From Seminavis robusta (lineage: Eukaryota; Bacillariophyta; Bacillariophyceae; Naviculales; Naviculaceae), in assembly GCA_903772945.1 (NCBI GenBank), contig CAICTM010000098.1, forward strand, positions 1 through 64,000: a stretch of 64,000 nt of DNA, written 5' to 3'. Shown one piece after another: positions 1-12,300 of the stretch. Made by a program: the position numbers and the translations under genes. Below the pieces are notes generated by a model. The model searched no databases. It worked only from the letters and a program-made list of their open reading frames with translations, and was not told where the DNA came from. Position 1 is the first letter of the stretch. Each line of letters opens with the position of its first letter.

Positions 1-50
1 GAATCCACTACCAACTACCACTTTCTCACGCTTGTTGAAGAGTGTCAGGT

Positions 51-1624
51 CTAGGACTCGCAGCTTTCCAGAGTCTGTTTGAACTGAGGTGCAGGATCGG
101 GGGAAGTAGGGATCCAGTGGCACAGAGTTGTGTAGGATGCTGCGTCCAGGTAGGTCTCATCTCCGAACTCCCAGCGATAAACTGTCCGTTCCTTGTTCGG
201 TGACTGGATGTTGGAACATCCAGATTTCGGACTCTTCATTGTCAACTTGTTGATAGACGACGTTGGCATCGCCTTCGTAGAAGAACCGTGGCGCATCCGG
301 AGCTTGTCAGCAGAGACGAGCCACCTCCCAGGGGTACATCCAACGTCAGATCGGAGCGAAGAGGAATAACGCTTTCCTCCACAACCACCAAGTCCTGGTA
401 TCCTTGGGTCGATCTTGAAACTCTTGAAGTAGGTGTGCGAGGCATCAAGGACTGGAAAAGCCATGCCAGAACCCCTCCCGGATGTATGTGCCACATGCCG
501 TTGTGATGTCGTTACCGTGACAACTTGGAAGTAACACGCACATATTTGATCGTTTCAGGTCTGCTTCGGAGAAATTCCCATACCACCCTACCCAATCCAT
601 AATGTAGGAGTCTTGCTCGCGCTGCAACGGCGGAATGTGAGCGTTGTGCACTTCAATCGTGCCTCCAATGGATTTAAGGAACCTTCGCATGCATTGGAAC
701 AGCCCGACTGGGAGATGAACAATCGACTTCGAGATCCTCAAGGATGGGCCGGCCAATTCCGGCATGGAACTGCAACCATGCGTATGTGACTTCACTGAGG
801 TCACCGATGTCGGTGCACCTGGTCCTCCAGTGCTTCAGGAACTGCTGGATCACCCCGATTCCCTGCTTGTCGGTGAGTCGAAACATTTCTATACCCCCCA
901 ACTTCCAGGAACCATAGCAGATCACTTTCGCAGTATTCGATCGATACCCCATCTTCTGAAGTGCAGCTCGGCGTGGAGCCGATTCAATGGTATCGAGATC
1001 GACATCCTTGAAGAAGGTGGTCTCCAAGCAGTAACCAACACTCGAAAGGAAGATGCTTCGATAGAACATGTTGGCTTCCCGTCGATTCAGTGGGGACCCT
1101 TTCAGAACCCTGGTATAATGGGTGCATTTCTTGATCAAGGCTGCTTTCTGTGCTGCGAGATTTCCAGCCGGGCCTTTGAAACATCCCAGTGACTTGTGAT
1201 CTTTGTAGTTGTCTACTGGTTTGATCGGCGTGACGATCCCATCAGTGGATTTCACCTTGATGGATGGTGTAAAGTCAGTCCCCGAGACCAGCTTTGGTTC
1301 TCCACTGGATCTGAACTCATATCGGAGATGATGAAAGGAACACTTCGAAGCCTCTAGCTTGCCACCCGATGACCACAGAAGATCACTCCACCATTGAGCA
1401 TCTTTGGTTGCCTTCTCCACCAATACCTGCACTGAGGGAATAGTGTTTGTCAGAAAGCAATTCGTTCTTGAATTCGTATCATCCACAAACCCTGTCATGA
1501 AGAGCTTGACCTGCTTTGATCCGTCTGGGCTGGCAAAGGTGGCACCAGTTGCATAGGGCTCGAAGCCACCGTGGAAACCAAAGCTTATTACCTTGCCCAG
1601 AAAACGACGATAAGGTTCCGCCAT
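51..1624 (-). pseudogene. Decayed reverse transcriptase (retroelement fragment)
   Basis: The open segment 674-1624 (minus) reads as the C-terminal half of a reverse transcriptase. It has a catalytic-loop-like FVDD in MTGFVDDTNSRTN about 45 residues in, followed by a thumb-like region (LNRREANMFYRSIFLSS, CLETTFFKDVDLDTIES) of the kind seen in diatom non-LTR-type RTs. The reading frame breaks near 720 and continues in the segment ending at 445, then breaks again near 465 and continues to 51, so it carries at least two frameshifts. The start near 1624 is mid-domain, so the 5' part is missing, as expected for a 5'-truncated element. It ends abruptly beside the NTPase/nuclease pseudogene on the plus strand. 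Family assignment (LINE-like versus other) is uncertain; that it is an RT remnant is fairly secure. Confidence 0.6.
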
Positions 1625-1625
1625 G

Positions 1626-3620
1626 AAGGGGTCGATGATTGCGAAAGCATCCCGCCCTTTCTATGCCTAAAGAAGAATACAGAGGGGAAAACACTGGTGT
1701 ACTACTCTTCCAGCGGAAGTGGCAAGACATCTGAGCTTGTGGGCAAAACCGCTTCACAGGAATCCGACCTTGCAGTTTTCATCACAGTGAGAGACCTAGA
1801 ACTAGCATCACCTTGCAGCCAAGAGAGGGCGATGGACTAGCAGATTCTTCCGCAGGTACAAGATTTGATAGTTGTTGAACAGAAACACATTCGATCCTTG
1901 ATTGACGCAGTCCGAGAAATGAACCGCCCTCTGAAGGTAGTCCTTGCGATTGACGAGGCTTCATCATGCCCGCGCATAATTCGGGGAATATTACGATTCC
2001 CGGATTACATTCACAAACTGATCAATCAAGCCATCAATGAAGGAATCTCAATCAAAGATCATGTGCCTGAATTTCGGCTACAAACCAAGATTTCTGTCTG
2101 TGGAACCGGAATTGCGTCAATCACCATCCATTGGATCTCTTCCCGACCAGTTTGTAACCCTCACGCCGTATCACGATGAAGAAAACGGGTGAAAAGTTAT
2201 CATTGACAAGAGACTATCTCTCTATCCAGTAACCGTCCATGTTTCCTGGAGCGCTACAAGAGAGTCTATCACCAATCTCGAATTTCTGAAGGATCGTCTT
2301 CCTGTGCTGGCGACCCTAATGAAAAATGGGCGTATAACATCTATCGCATTGAAGAAACTACGAGACCATATGGGGACGCAAAGCGAGGATGTCATTAGCA
2401 AACGATATCTGGTACATGGAGTTGTGCGGGATTTTATAAGCACCAATGGCATGTCGGAAATTTCAAGAAATTCAAAAAGGCAACGAAGTGTGGCTGCCTG
2501 CGCATTGGCTGTTCATCTTTTTTCTCACCGGGCTGAATTCAGAATACAGGTGCCTAAAACGTCAAGGGAAGTTGCAGAATGGGCAAGCAAGATGGAGTTT
2601 TCTAAATTTGCGACAGAAGAAAATGTTTCCGTGAAGAAGTTGGTGACTAAATATGGCCTGCTGGAGCCTTCGAGGGGCATCGACATCAACGACAAGTACG
2701 ACAATGAAATCTCACCGCCTCTTTTCATGTCCATTCCCCAACAGCTCATTGCAGTTTTTATGCTGGGGATTGATTCTCCAACGATGCTGGAGCCGACTTG
2801 GTTTGGGTTCGAACTTATGTCAACGCATTTTGTCAAATGTGCTCTCGCCGCTTCAGCTGTAGTCAACAACGCCAATCGACCCTCCGTAAAGGATGTTCTG
2901 GGCACCATCGGTTTTGAGGTGGACAAAGGTGTTACAAGCGACAACGTAAAGGCAACCTGGGATAGTTTGGGACAATGGACTGCATTTCTTGCCGACGCAG
3001 GTAGCGAATCGACCTACCACGCTAGGACTCACCAGCTCGACGTTGGGCTCAAAATTGTTTCAAATTCTGCCACTCCCGGCAAGCTGCTTCAAATTGAAAC
3101 CCAATTACTTCGGGCGTTAACTCAGCTTGAAATGTTTCCCGGGCCTGGCAATAAAATGTTCCTTATTGCTTGTGTCAACGAAGGGCATAGCGATTTGTGC
3201 GACGGCCTAGTCACATTTTGTGCCAAGAAGAAAGATACTGAGAGAGAATTCAAAAAGATCACGATCATGATTCAAGCAAAGGACTACCATGGGGACTCTT
3301 GGGTTGATGTGGGAAAGATGAATGGTCATGCTGCGAAGAACGCCAATGAAGTTTTAGGTGGTGTGTTTGGTAAAACTCGGATGTTGTGCGCGGCAAGTAC
3401 TGAAGATGCAGTTTTGGCGAAGGGGTTGACACAGATAAAACGTGACTACCTTCCATATGTGTTTCCTAGAGGGAAGCTGGTAAAGGGGTTGCTCAAAAAG
3501 CTGCAAACGCAACGAAATCCATCAGCTCATATTGAAAAGTATGCTTCTTTTCTCGACAAGGACGGAAACGAAGTTAAAGTGGAGGTGCGGGCGGATCGAA
3601 AACGAAAAAGTCCTGGTTAG
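1626..3620 (+). pseudogene. Broken Crinkler-like P-loop NTPase + nuclease-like gene
   Basis: Three collinear coding pieces add up to one protein. The first (to 1838) contains a Walker A loop, YYSSSGSGKTSELVG. After an in-frame TAG at 1838-1840 the same frame continues with a Walker-B-like VVLAIDEASS near 1945. The frame then shifts near 2130 and meets a TGA near 2190. A 438-residue open segment (about 2220-3620) follows, ending with GNKMFLIACVNEG and ITIMIQAKDY, which could be the core of a PD-(D/E)XK nuclease, and a basic C-terminus. NTPase plus REase-like fold is the known architecture of Crinkler-RHS (CR)-type proteins of oomycetes, diatoms and other eukaryotes. The 5' end is lost at the retroelement remnant. 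Calling it a pseudogene rests on two stops and a shift; assignment to the CR family is by motif only. Confidence 0.55.
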
Positions 3621-3861
3621 CTAGAGTCCATGGGACCATCACCAACACAGTGAAGTGCATTCCATTCTTTGGGTAGCTGCGAGTCTCTCTCTCACAGGTA
3701 AGAATGGTGAAGCGAGGACGGTTGTGATTGCCACACAATACATCAATGGAAGCATTCTGGTGCACAAACTTTGTTTTAACTTTGCCCTCTCCGTACAGAA
3801 ACATGTCAGTCAAGAAATCAGGCGAAGCATCATCATAGCTATCAGAGTAAAGATCTGTCAT
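3574..3861 (-). CDS. Small hypothetical protein (doubtful)
   Basis: A 95-codon frame with an ATG start (MTDLYSDSYDDASPDF) overlaps the 3' end of the NTPase/nuclease pseudogene in antisense. Composition is protein-like (acidic start, later basic and hydrophobic), and I recognise no domain. It may be a fragment of a longer broken gene, since no partner exon was found on either side. Low confidence. Confidence 0.2.
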   Translation of the reverse strand: MTDLYSDSYDDASPDFLTDMFLYGEGKVKTKFVHQNASIDVLCGNHNRPRFTILTCERETRSYPKNGMHFTVLVMVPWTLANQDFFVFDPPAPPL

Positions 3862-4619
3862 CTTGGTCTTTGCCGTTTCCTATGAGCGAAATTGGCGAAG
3901 AATGAGCTTCCTTCATTGTCGGATTCCTTTTCACGCCAGCCACCCATCCTCCAAAAAGAAGGGAAGCAGCAAGATTGGCCATGCCGAAAGGGGCCAAAAG
4001 AAACAACAATCAATCTTCCGACGCTGCTACTGTCGATCTATTATCTTGGCAAGCAAGGCTACCCCAATGACAATGCGAGTATTTCGCAAGGGTAAGTTGG
4101 GTATGCTCTATCGATTGCTGGTGACTCTGCAACTTGTTATCCTGTGCCTGTTGAGCATCTCTCACTCCACTTTGACACATCTCATTTCAACACTCCATGG
4201 TAAACAGTGTTGACTTCTTGCGACAACCCACTAAAACATGGCAGGCAAGGGTGGCACGGCAAGAGCAGACCAATGGCTTTCCAGCGGTCCACCCATGGCC
4301 TTCTAACTCTAAGCACAGCATGTTCTGTTGGCAATCCTATAACTGCCTTGGCTATTACAGTTTTTTCTTTCTTCTCCGTGCTCTGTCGAGTGAACTTGAC
4401 ACCATGGGCCTGTGGAAGGTCAGACTCTGGGTTCCTTTCTAATCAACGCGTCTTGGGCAGGCACGTCTGAGAGTGCTAGTAGTGTCACGACTTAACCTGC
4501 GTTTACCTCCCTCCACATTACCTCCACAACATTTTTCTTGCGCTCAGTTTTCTGTTCATGGGGCCACAGCAACTCGTCTTCCGACGACGAATCAAGACCA
4601 AATAACGAGCATACCAAGT
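3862..4619. other. Intergenic, no supported gene
   Basis: Only short overlapping frames with no recognisable motif were found. The last 100 bases probably include the promoter of the gene starting at 4620. Confidence 0.5.
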
Positions 4620-5441
4620 ATGAATCCCGACAGCCTCTGTCATATCCTCTCGTTCCTGTATCCCACCAAGAGCAACCATGCAAGCAAGGTGCAGGACATT
4701 GATTACATCATCTCTGTTCACAACGAACTTGTTGCGCTCTGCGAGGCAATTCCAGCTTGGAGGTCGGCGATTCGCAATGATTTCGTTGCATTTTACCGTT
4801 CTCGCGCATTCATATTCATGCAGGAAGCTCCCTTTTCTTGTCAGCTGCGACTATTGAGGAACCAAGATGTTCGCCGTTATGGTTGCTCCGGGGAAACCAC
4901 AGGCGGGACAGGCAGAGAAGGCATCCGCAACATCTTTCGCGACGGTGACTCCCGCTGGAACAAGTGGTACGATCCAGCCTACGACGGAGCTTTTCCAAGA
5001 TACGCCCAAGTCACACTTGAGGAATCTTTGGAAGTGGTTGGATATGGTATCAAGAGTGCGAATGATGTGCCTTGGCGCGACCCGGCTTCCTGGCAACTAA
5101 TGCTTGGAAGAGACAATGGGAACATTGTTAGAGAAGTCCATTCGGTCACGGGCCATCGATTCGACAGACGCTACGAGACGCATTTGTTTGTCGTCTCGGC
5201 GGCGGGCAATGTCACTACCCAGACGGACCTTGTGCGCTTGAACATTACGGAGGTCAGCTCTTTGCAAAGTGGAACGCAATTTGCTCAGTTGTACGTCATT
5301 GTCAAGCAACAGGAGGCAGAAGAGCAGAACGCAAGACAAAGAAAGCGACGACGCAGGAGAAACCGTGGAAAGAAACGAAAACCTGCTGGTGGCTCCTCAT
5401 CTGGTGGAAACTTCAGCTTGGGCCGTCTCTGGCTTTGGTAA
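4620..5441 (+). CDS. F-box-like / discoidin-like domain protein
   Basis: Single-exon frame of 273 codons; the ATG at 4620 is preferred because the frame upstream of it has no ATG and low-complexity content. The N-terminus (MNPDSLCHILSFLYPTK) resembles the start of an F-box helix, which would bind SKP1 in an SCF ubiquitin ligase. The middle, about residues 100-220, contains the signature SANDVPWRDPASWQL, typical of galactose-binding-like (F5/8 type C, PAW-like) beta-sandwiches in which a ligand or peptide is bound. The C-terminus is a very basic run (QRKRRRRRNRGKKRKP), a likely nuclear localisation signal. The F-box call is weak and the beta-sandwich call is moderate. A substrate-receptor role in protein turnover is an inference. 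Confidence 0.65.
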   Translation: MNPDSLCHILSFLYPTKSNHASKVQDIDYIISVHNELVALCEAIPAWRSAIRNDFVAFYRSRAFIFMQEAPFSCQLRLLRNQDVRRYGCSGETTGGTGREGIRNIFRDGDSRWNKWYDPAYDGAFPRYAQVTLEESLEVVGYGIKSANDVPWRDPASWQLMLGRDNGNIVREVHSVTGHRFDRRYETHLFVVSAAGNVTTQTDLVRLNITEVSSLQSGTQFAQLYVIVKQQEAEEQNARQRKRRRRRNRGKKRKPAGGSSSGGNFSLGRLWLW

Positions 5442-6606
5442 TTGCTGGCTATAAATTTTTAATGCACTACGTGCATGGTGGACTTGTAAATGCTATAGGT
5501 TACTATGCATACGTGCCGAACCCATCCCAACTTTCGCGTTTAGTTCGCACAAACCAGGACTTGCTGCCATTCCCAACCATGATGTGTCGTGTAGTGAGGA
5601 AGAAGATGCCTCTGTTTGGATTTTGGAAGCAGGAGCAACAAGCTGGCATGAATGATTCGCTACGAGGAGAGCTCAGACTTATTGCGCGATGAACGTCATG
5701 CACTAGGGAGCCCCTCAAGAATCCACGGCATTTCTTACCCAACACCCCATGGATGAACGACCAATTGAAAACATGCTTGTCATTCCATATATCGGGTCAA
5801 GGCATCAACATTATTTGTCGCGACACAATCAAGTCCATGGACAGCACGGGAATAAAACAGCTAGAGCATCCTTACGCCCATGCAAAAGGATGGACCTACC
5901 GGTATGCAAGTTGGGATAACAGTACGGTAGAGTGCATGCGGAGATGAAACTCGAACTGAGCCATAGGCACTTTAAAAGTGCAGTAGATAATCATGATTAC
6001 AACTGGAGGGTTCTAGGTGGCGGCGGGGCATTGGGAGCCTCAGTTTTGACATCCTGTGTTACCCCAACCCTGCCAATACCGATGGAGTAAACAGCAACAA
6101 TCCGCCATTCTTTTGCGATGGACACTTCAAGCTCCAAGCATGACATGACACAATACCGGTCAGTTGCACAAGCATGTATGCTTCATAAATGGGCCTTTTG
6201 CTACGTTCAATTCCAACCAGCTTCGCTAAATTCAATCGCCACAACAGTTCGTCCAGACCGGATCTTGCTTTCTGCTAAAAGGAGGACGCTTGAGCCAGGA
6301 GCGGTCAACTTTGTCATGGTCTCTTTCCGTGGCTTGCCCGGCCTGGGCTTGGCCTTGGGGGGAATGTCGACACTCTCAAGCAATTGATGTAGAATTCTCG
6401 GCGTGGTTGAGCAGTGCTGTTGTTTCCGTTGCTGTTCTTGTTTCTCCTTTCCCCATGTATCGACTTTCTTCTCGCGAGCAAACCCAACGTTCATATGGCA
6501 TTCAATTTTGGATCTAGGGGTTGCTTGGGGATGTTTGTGGGTAAGGTACTGATTGTTGTTGTTGCCTTTAGCGGTAGTGTGCAATGGCCTTCATTTCTCC
6601 TGGCTA
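5442..6606. other. Intergenic, no supported gene
   Basis: No frame here shows domain-like content, a splice-joined extension or a signal peptide. It separates the 3' ends of two convergent genes. Confidence 0.5.
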
Positions 6607-8372
6607 CTAGAAACCTTTTTTGGCAGAAGCCACCAACTTTTGTTGGAGTTGGGGCTGCAATGGTAGTGGTGGCAGGCACTGTCTCCCTCGTACAAAATTG
6701 GGGATATGGTTGCACGGCTTCTCCCTTTCTTGGGTGACAGTTTGGATCATTTGCTTGAGTGCCCGGTCCAGACTCTCTTCTGTCATATCGTGTGTTGTTG
6801 CTGGTGCCGTGAGCACATCCTTGTAGGAATCATATATATCCTTGTGCATGACAGAGGGCAAATGATAAGCAATCAACTGAGACATGCTGCCCGATAATTT
6901 GAGTGATTTGCGATTGAAATGGAAGTACCCCATCATTCCGCCAACCGGAAACAGCAATGGCAGCAAAATATCGCATTTGGACACGGATTGTTGGAATCCA
7001 ATAAAGCTGGAATGATTGGCAATGACAACAACATCCTCAACTTTGTTAATGACGTAGTCTTGTAGCATCCCAAATCGATGATGTATATACAATTTGACAT
7101 GCTGTCGGTAATAGTTGGCGTCAGCCCCAAAGACAGCTGCCAACTTGCCATGATGCTTGGCGGAACCAACTGTGCAAAGACGAAGTTTGTTGTTGTTGTT
7201 ATTATCATTGGTTTGTGGCTGTTTTTGACATTGTTCTGAATCTGGAAACATGGGGAAGACATCTGCCAAGAAATAGCATGTCCGATTGTGCATGGGACTA
7301 AGCCAACAGGACCTTTTTCTGGTGTTTTCGTCACAGAAGGTTTCAGTTGCATCGCATGCTAGAAATCCAAAAGGCAATGAACGCAAATAATCATATGAGA
7401 TACAAGAATGGATCCATGAATGCAAATCAGATGAGATGAGTACAAGAATGGATCAAATGAACAAATATGTGTAGTCGAAACTTGCTGTACAGTAGTAGAA
7501 ACAAACTCACATAGATGCTGCACACAAAAGTGAAAGGGACTGCGATTGACAAATCCTTTGGGATCAATGGTCCCACAACTGACCGCAATTTGTGCGGCAT
7601 AGATTCCCTCGTATTTTTCCATCTCCCATGGACTGCCCACATCCCCCATGACGGCCATGACATTTTCATATTTTTCATTGTTGGCAGTCGTATTGCGTTT
7701 GCTTTCTGCCACCATGCGTCGTCGTGGCACTCCTCCTTGTAGATAGGAGTAGTAATATGGCTTGAAGGCTGGTAATTCCTTGGCTTTGGAGGGATACAGG
7801 ACCATTGCGACATCAAAGACGACCACATTGCTTTTGGAAAAATCACAGGGCATTTCGTCCCAGGGTAGTGGATATTTGAGAATGACACTTTCGATCAATT
7901 CGTAGTGATAATCGGCATGATTGGCCACCAAGACACGACAGGCAATGGGATTTCCATCATTGTAGTCTTGTCGGAGTGTAGATGCAGTATCTCCTTTCGC
8001 CTGGTTATTGTGAGGTTCACTACGAGCCACTGTATCTGGATCTTCCTGCTCAAAGGTAATCCTGGCATTCAGTAGAGAATTCTTGTCAATTTCATCTTGC
8101 CGAACACACACGGTAGACTCGTACTTCCCTTCATTGTTGATTTTGTTGTCAAAAGCACTACTTCCAGGAATCAGCTCGTGGATGCTGATAATTTGGATGC
8201 CACTGAGAATTTGATCGGTAATGGAGCGAAACTGGGCAAAGCAGACACACATGACCAGCACACCCATGCTCAATAGGGTGCGACGAAATCGGCCTCGACC
8301 TGACAAACTCGCAGTGGCATTGTTTGCAGCCTGTTTCTTTTTGCCGCCAACATTGTACTGAGACTTGGGCAT
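6607..8372 (-). CDS. Type II membrane protein, glycosyltransferase-like layout
   Basis: Two exons: 8372-7511 and 7358-6607, with a 152-bp intron (GTGAGT donor, TTTCTAG acceptor). They join in frame to give 537 residues. A single hydrophobic segment after a basic start (TLLSMGVLVMCVCFAQF, about residues 32-48) makes it a signal-anchored type II protein, so the C-terminal part should lie in the Golgi/ER lumen. The lumenal part has several paired cysteines and blocks such as VLVANHADYHYELIE and VVVIANHSSFIGFQQ. Size and topology suit a Golgi glycosyltransferase, but I see no diagnostic DxD motif, so this is only a suggestion. It is divergently arranged with the USP37-like gene, 457 bp between start codons. 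Confidence 0.7.
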
Positions 8373-8829
8373 CGTCTCTACCGTATCACTCCTGACTCTT
8401 TCAAACTAGTCTACTAAAGAGTGACAGATGCTTTTTTGGGGGGGGTCATGATGTGATGGGAAAGTTGAAAGCAGCAAAGCAGCGATGGACATAAATGAAG
8501 AGAAAAGACCAAAAAAAGACCAAAAAAAGACTGGGTCCAAAATCCAAGAAGCCAGCTGATTTGCATTCCACCCGTGAACAAACGACAAGACAAGTCTGCG
8601 TTCTGAACCTAAACGTTTGTTAGCGCCATTTTCACAACCGTTACGCGCGGACCAGCCCACCTCATCATTGTCACTCCTTTCACTCGAATTGAATGAAAGC
8701 ACTTCCGCTGATTTATTTGTTGTTGCTGTTGTCCACGGTTGTGTGCTCTACTGAACTCACTTGCTAATAACTCGCTAGCTAGTTGTTGTTGCATTGGTCT
8801 CTCTCACTATTAGTCTGAACGAAGGAGCA
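8373..8829. promoter_or_regulatory. Shared divergent promoter region
   Basis: The 457 bp between two divergent start codons must hold both promoters. It contains a G-run (near 8441), a tandem AGACCAAAAAA repeat (8506-8530) and CTAGCTAG tetranucleotides near the plus-strand start. No TATA box is clear. Confidence 0.45.
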
Positions 8830-11800
8830 ATGACAATGAAGGTCAAGAAGGAGAAGAAGGAGAAGCCTACTTGTCTGACGGCGTGGTTTGACTTTATTAG
8901 CATTGTCAGTGAAAAGGGGGAACATCCCGAGAAGAACCCGCCTCCAGCGGAGACCCAAGTGAGCGTGGACAAGAAGCAGATTTACATTGGCAACTATGTC
9001 ACGAAATGGAGCGATGTCAGCAACCTGGAGATCCGCGTAGACCCTGATGACTCGACCCATGGCTTTAACTTCAAGGACATCAAGGCGATGCGTCTCATGG
9101 AATGCAAACAACCCGTTGGAACGCCCAAACAATGGGAAGCCTTTCATACATTTGTGGCCAAGAAATGGGCCAAGATCAATCACAATAGCAATGAAGAGTT
9201 GGCACGCCAACGAGCCACCAATCCCATTCCGAAGAAGGTCAAGCCCAAGAAGACATACAGTAGAAAGAAAAAGGGCACTACTACCTTCACTACCACTTGG
9301 GGCTCTAGCGAACAATTCTCCGACGATGAGAACGATGATGATACTTTGAACCAACCAAACAAAGACAGGAACGAAATGGAACCTTCTGCGGATCTTGCAC
9401 CCAATGACGACGCCATGGAAGAGGACGACGAGATGGATGCTCAACATGAAGAAGACAAGGCAGACTCTGGCGACGACTTGGAGGAGGATGAACCATCACC
9501 TGTGCCTGTTGCAAACACCAAAACACCCAACGCAAAGGGAAAACGTGTGGGAAGACGACTACGTCGCATTTCGTTGGATGAGCCAATGGAGGACTCGGAC
9601 GATGAGTTCCAAGCGGACTTGACAACGACAACACCCGCCAATGCCCAACGAGTGGTGACTCCGTTTGAACGGCAAAAAGCGTTGGAAGATGATGACGACG
9701 ACGACGACGACGAACACGTGGATAGGAAGAATGAGGTGACTCCCACCACAGTTGATACCGTCAAGAGCAAGAAGATTAATGCCTTCTTCATGCCCAAAGC
9801 CAACCACAAACAGCTCCAACCAGCTCCAGAGGAACCCCCCAGCACAGGTTCCAAGAAACCGGGTTCCAAGACACCAGCTTTGGATTCTACAAACAAGCTT
9901 GCCACTTCTTCCTCCACTCCCAATCAATCGGCATCCACTCCCGTGCGAGAGCCAAAGGTGGATCTCTTTCACTCGCCCAAGTCACCAAAGGCAACTACTG
10001 CTGCCGGAACAGGAACCCCCGGTTTGACGCCCACATCAGAGATTGGCACACCCAAAGCTCCTCCGGCAACAGCATCCAAGACAACACTAAAGAAACGGCG
10101 ATGGGATGACAAGGAGAATGGGGACGAGGAAGAACCCTGGATGTGTCGCCGGTCCCCGCCCTTTCAGCCTGCCATTGTTGACTCTCCCAGTAGTGGTCGC
10201 ATGAACAAGAAGAAGCGGAATTGCTATGGCGGGAGGGGCCTTGGCTGCTTGCCGACACGGGCACGTCTTGGCAACAACAACCAAGATGGAAAGTCTTTGG
10301 GGTGGCGCGACGAATCTCCTCCTGTGGCGGAAGATGCCAATACCGGTACAAAAGATGATGACAATCGTCCTTCGTATCGAGGTTTGCGCAATGGGGGCAA
10401 CACGTGCTATTTGAACTCTTCTCTGCAATTGCTCTTTACTGTGAAAGACTTTGTTGACAGCATTGATGGAAAGGGAGGAGAGTTGACACAGAGTTTTGTT
10501 TCCACCGCTCGAATGGTTGGCGACACATCCAAGCCTGGAGCGGCGTCGGCTTTTGCAGTCAAGCGGGCGATTGACAGAAAGACGGACAAGTTCAAAGGAT
10601 TCCAGCAGCGAGATGCGCACGAGTTCTTGGGAGACCTAATCGACAACATACACGAGGAATTGGTTGAAGAAGACAAACAAAAGCGAAAGAAGGAAGAGGC
10701 CGTCGAAAATGAAGAGACCGTTGAAAAAGAAGAGCAAGATTCCAAGGAAGAACAGCAGGATGATGGAAAATCCAATGGCAACGTGCAACCCTCGTCTCCA
10801 AACAATGATGTCACAAAGGACGAGGACGGAACGACAACAACTAAGGAAGACACGACAACTAGCAACCCAGTATCCACTGAACCGTCAGAGGAGTTTCCTC
10901 AGACAAAGGCTCACGGCAGCGAGAGCGGAGAGATCGCCACAGATGACGCATCCACGAGCACACCTTCTCTACAGTCCGCCGAAGAGATTGAAAACTTCGA
11001 GGCATCAAAGCTATCGGATGCTCCAGCTGAGGCTGGTTTGGGCACGAAGTTCCCGACAGATGATTTCTTCCGTTGCGATATGGAAGTTTGCTTGACTTGC
11101 AACCACTGTTCGTATTCTCGGTAAGTGGCTCTCTCTGGTGTTGCTGCTGATTCGATTCCGATGCGATGAATGAAAGAAGGATGCTAACCTTTTCCTTTTG
11201 CTTCTCAGGACCAAGAAAGAAACCTACATGCACCTTTCACTTGATATTGACCAGACAACCCAGGACGAAAAAGATGGCGACGAGGCCGTGTCAGTCAAGA
11301 AGAGTCTCGAGAGGTTCTTCCAGGCGGAGGAGCGTGAGATCAAGTGTGAAAAATGCAAGGTCGGCAATACAGCCTCGCAATCATTGAAGCTATTGAATCG
11401 GTAAGCAAGGAACCCGTGCTAAGTGTCAACTTGTGAATGCTGTCATTCCTGACTTTCATTTCTCCCCTTGATTGGCAGGCCCAAGGCTCTTCTGTTGCAC
11501 TTGAAGCGGTTCATCGTCGAGCAGCGAGAGGCCAGGAATGGAGATATCGAGATCACAGTGAACAAGAACAAGGCACCAGTAGATCTCTCGGAGCACGTAT
11601 CATTGGACGCGTTCACGGGAGGCAACCAAACAGGCGCGCATGAATATTCTTTGAAGAGCCTCGTTCACCATGTCGGGAACAGCTCTTCGTCGGGCCATTA
11701 CACAGCACACGCAGAGCGGTGCCGACGTCAGGAAGGTAGCGAAGGTGACGAAAACAAGTCGCTGACGGAGTGGGTATACTTTGATGATTCCACAACAAAA

Positions 11801-11878
11801 CTCGCTACCCTGGATGGGATCAGAGACAGCCCATATCGAAAGAAGAACGCTTACTTGCTTCTATACACTCTATCCTAG
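8830..11878 (+). CDS. Ubiquitin-specific protease, USP37-like
   Basis: Three exons (8830-11120, 11209-11400, 11479-11878) with GTAAG donors and CAG acceptors give 960 residues. The ATG at 8830 is used because no earlier ATG lies in frame. Residues 1-120 form a possible PH-like module, as in USP26/29/37. Residues 150-500 are disordered, acidic and basic. The catalytic domain starts with the Cys box GLRNGGNTCYLNSSLQ (Cys526), then FQQRDAHEFL near 590, a long charged insertion (about 620-750), a zinc-ligand pair CLTCNHC and CEKCKVGN, RPKALLLHLKRF, and the His box SSSGHYTAHAE (His901) with a following EWVYFDD. All catalytic landmarks are present, so it should be an active deubiquitinase. KINAFFMPK at 315-323 resembles a PCNA-binding (PIP) box without the leading Gln. 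Confidence 0.92.
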
Positions 11879-12300
11879 TTCCGTGGTAACATCCACAAAC
11901 AGCTCATGTAAACTACAATGCACTTGCAACCATTGGGCTTCGACCCGTACAATGTAGCTTAGCTTTCGAGTATTCTGGTAATCCATCTTTCTAGTTGTGA
12001 TTTGAACCGATTGTCTTTCCTTATGCCAGTGGATTTACCATACCACCTCCAAACAAAACACTACACAATACTTGTTCGCCTCGCACCCCAGTGCAACGTC
12101 CACGCGGCTTGAGTATTTGAGACAACATGGTTCGCGACTTCCAAAGGCTCGTGGAGCCTGTATTCAGCATGCGATACACCACTACTGTACGTCGAGACGA
12201 CGCCGAGAGCTCGATAGGTTAGGGAATTCTCCTCCAGTGTTAGACAGAGGGCCGCAAGTGATCGCACAGTTAAGCCACGCATCATTGCACTCCACTCTTA

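Noticed and set aside
8779-9447. Long antisense frame across the USP37-like gene start
   Set aside because: Shadow of the acidic/lysine-rich coding sequence on the other strand.
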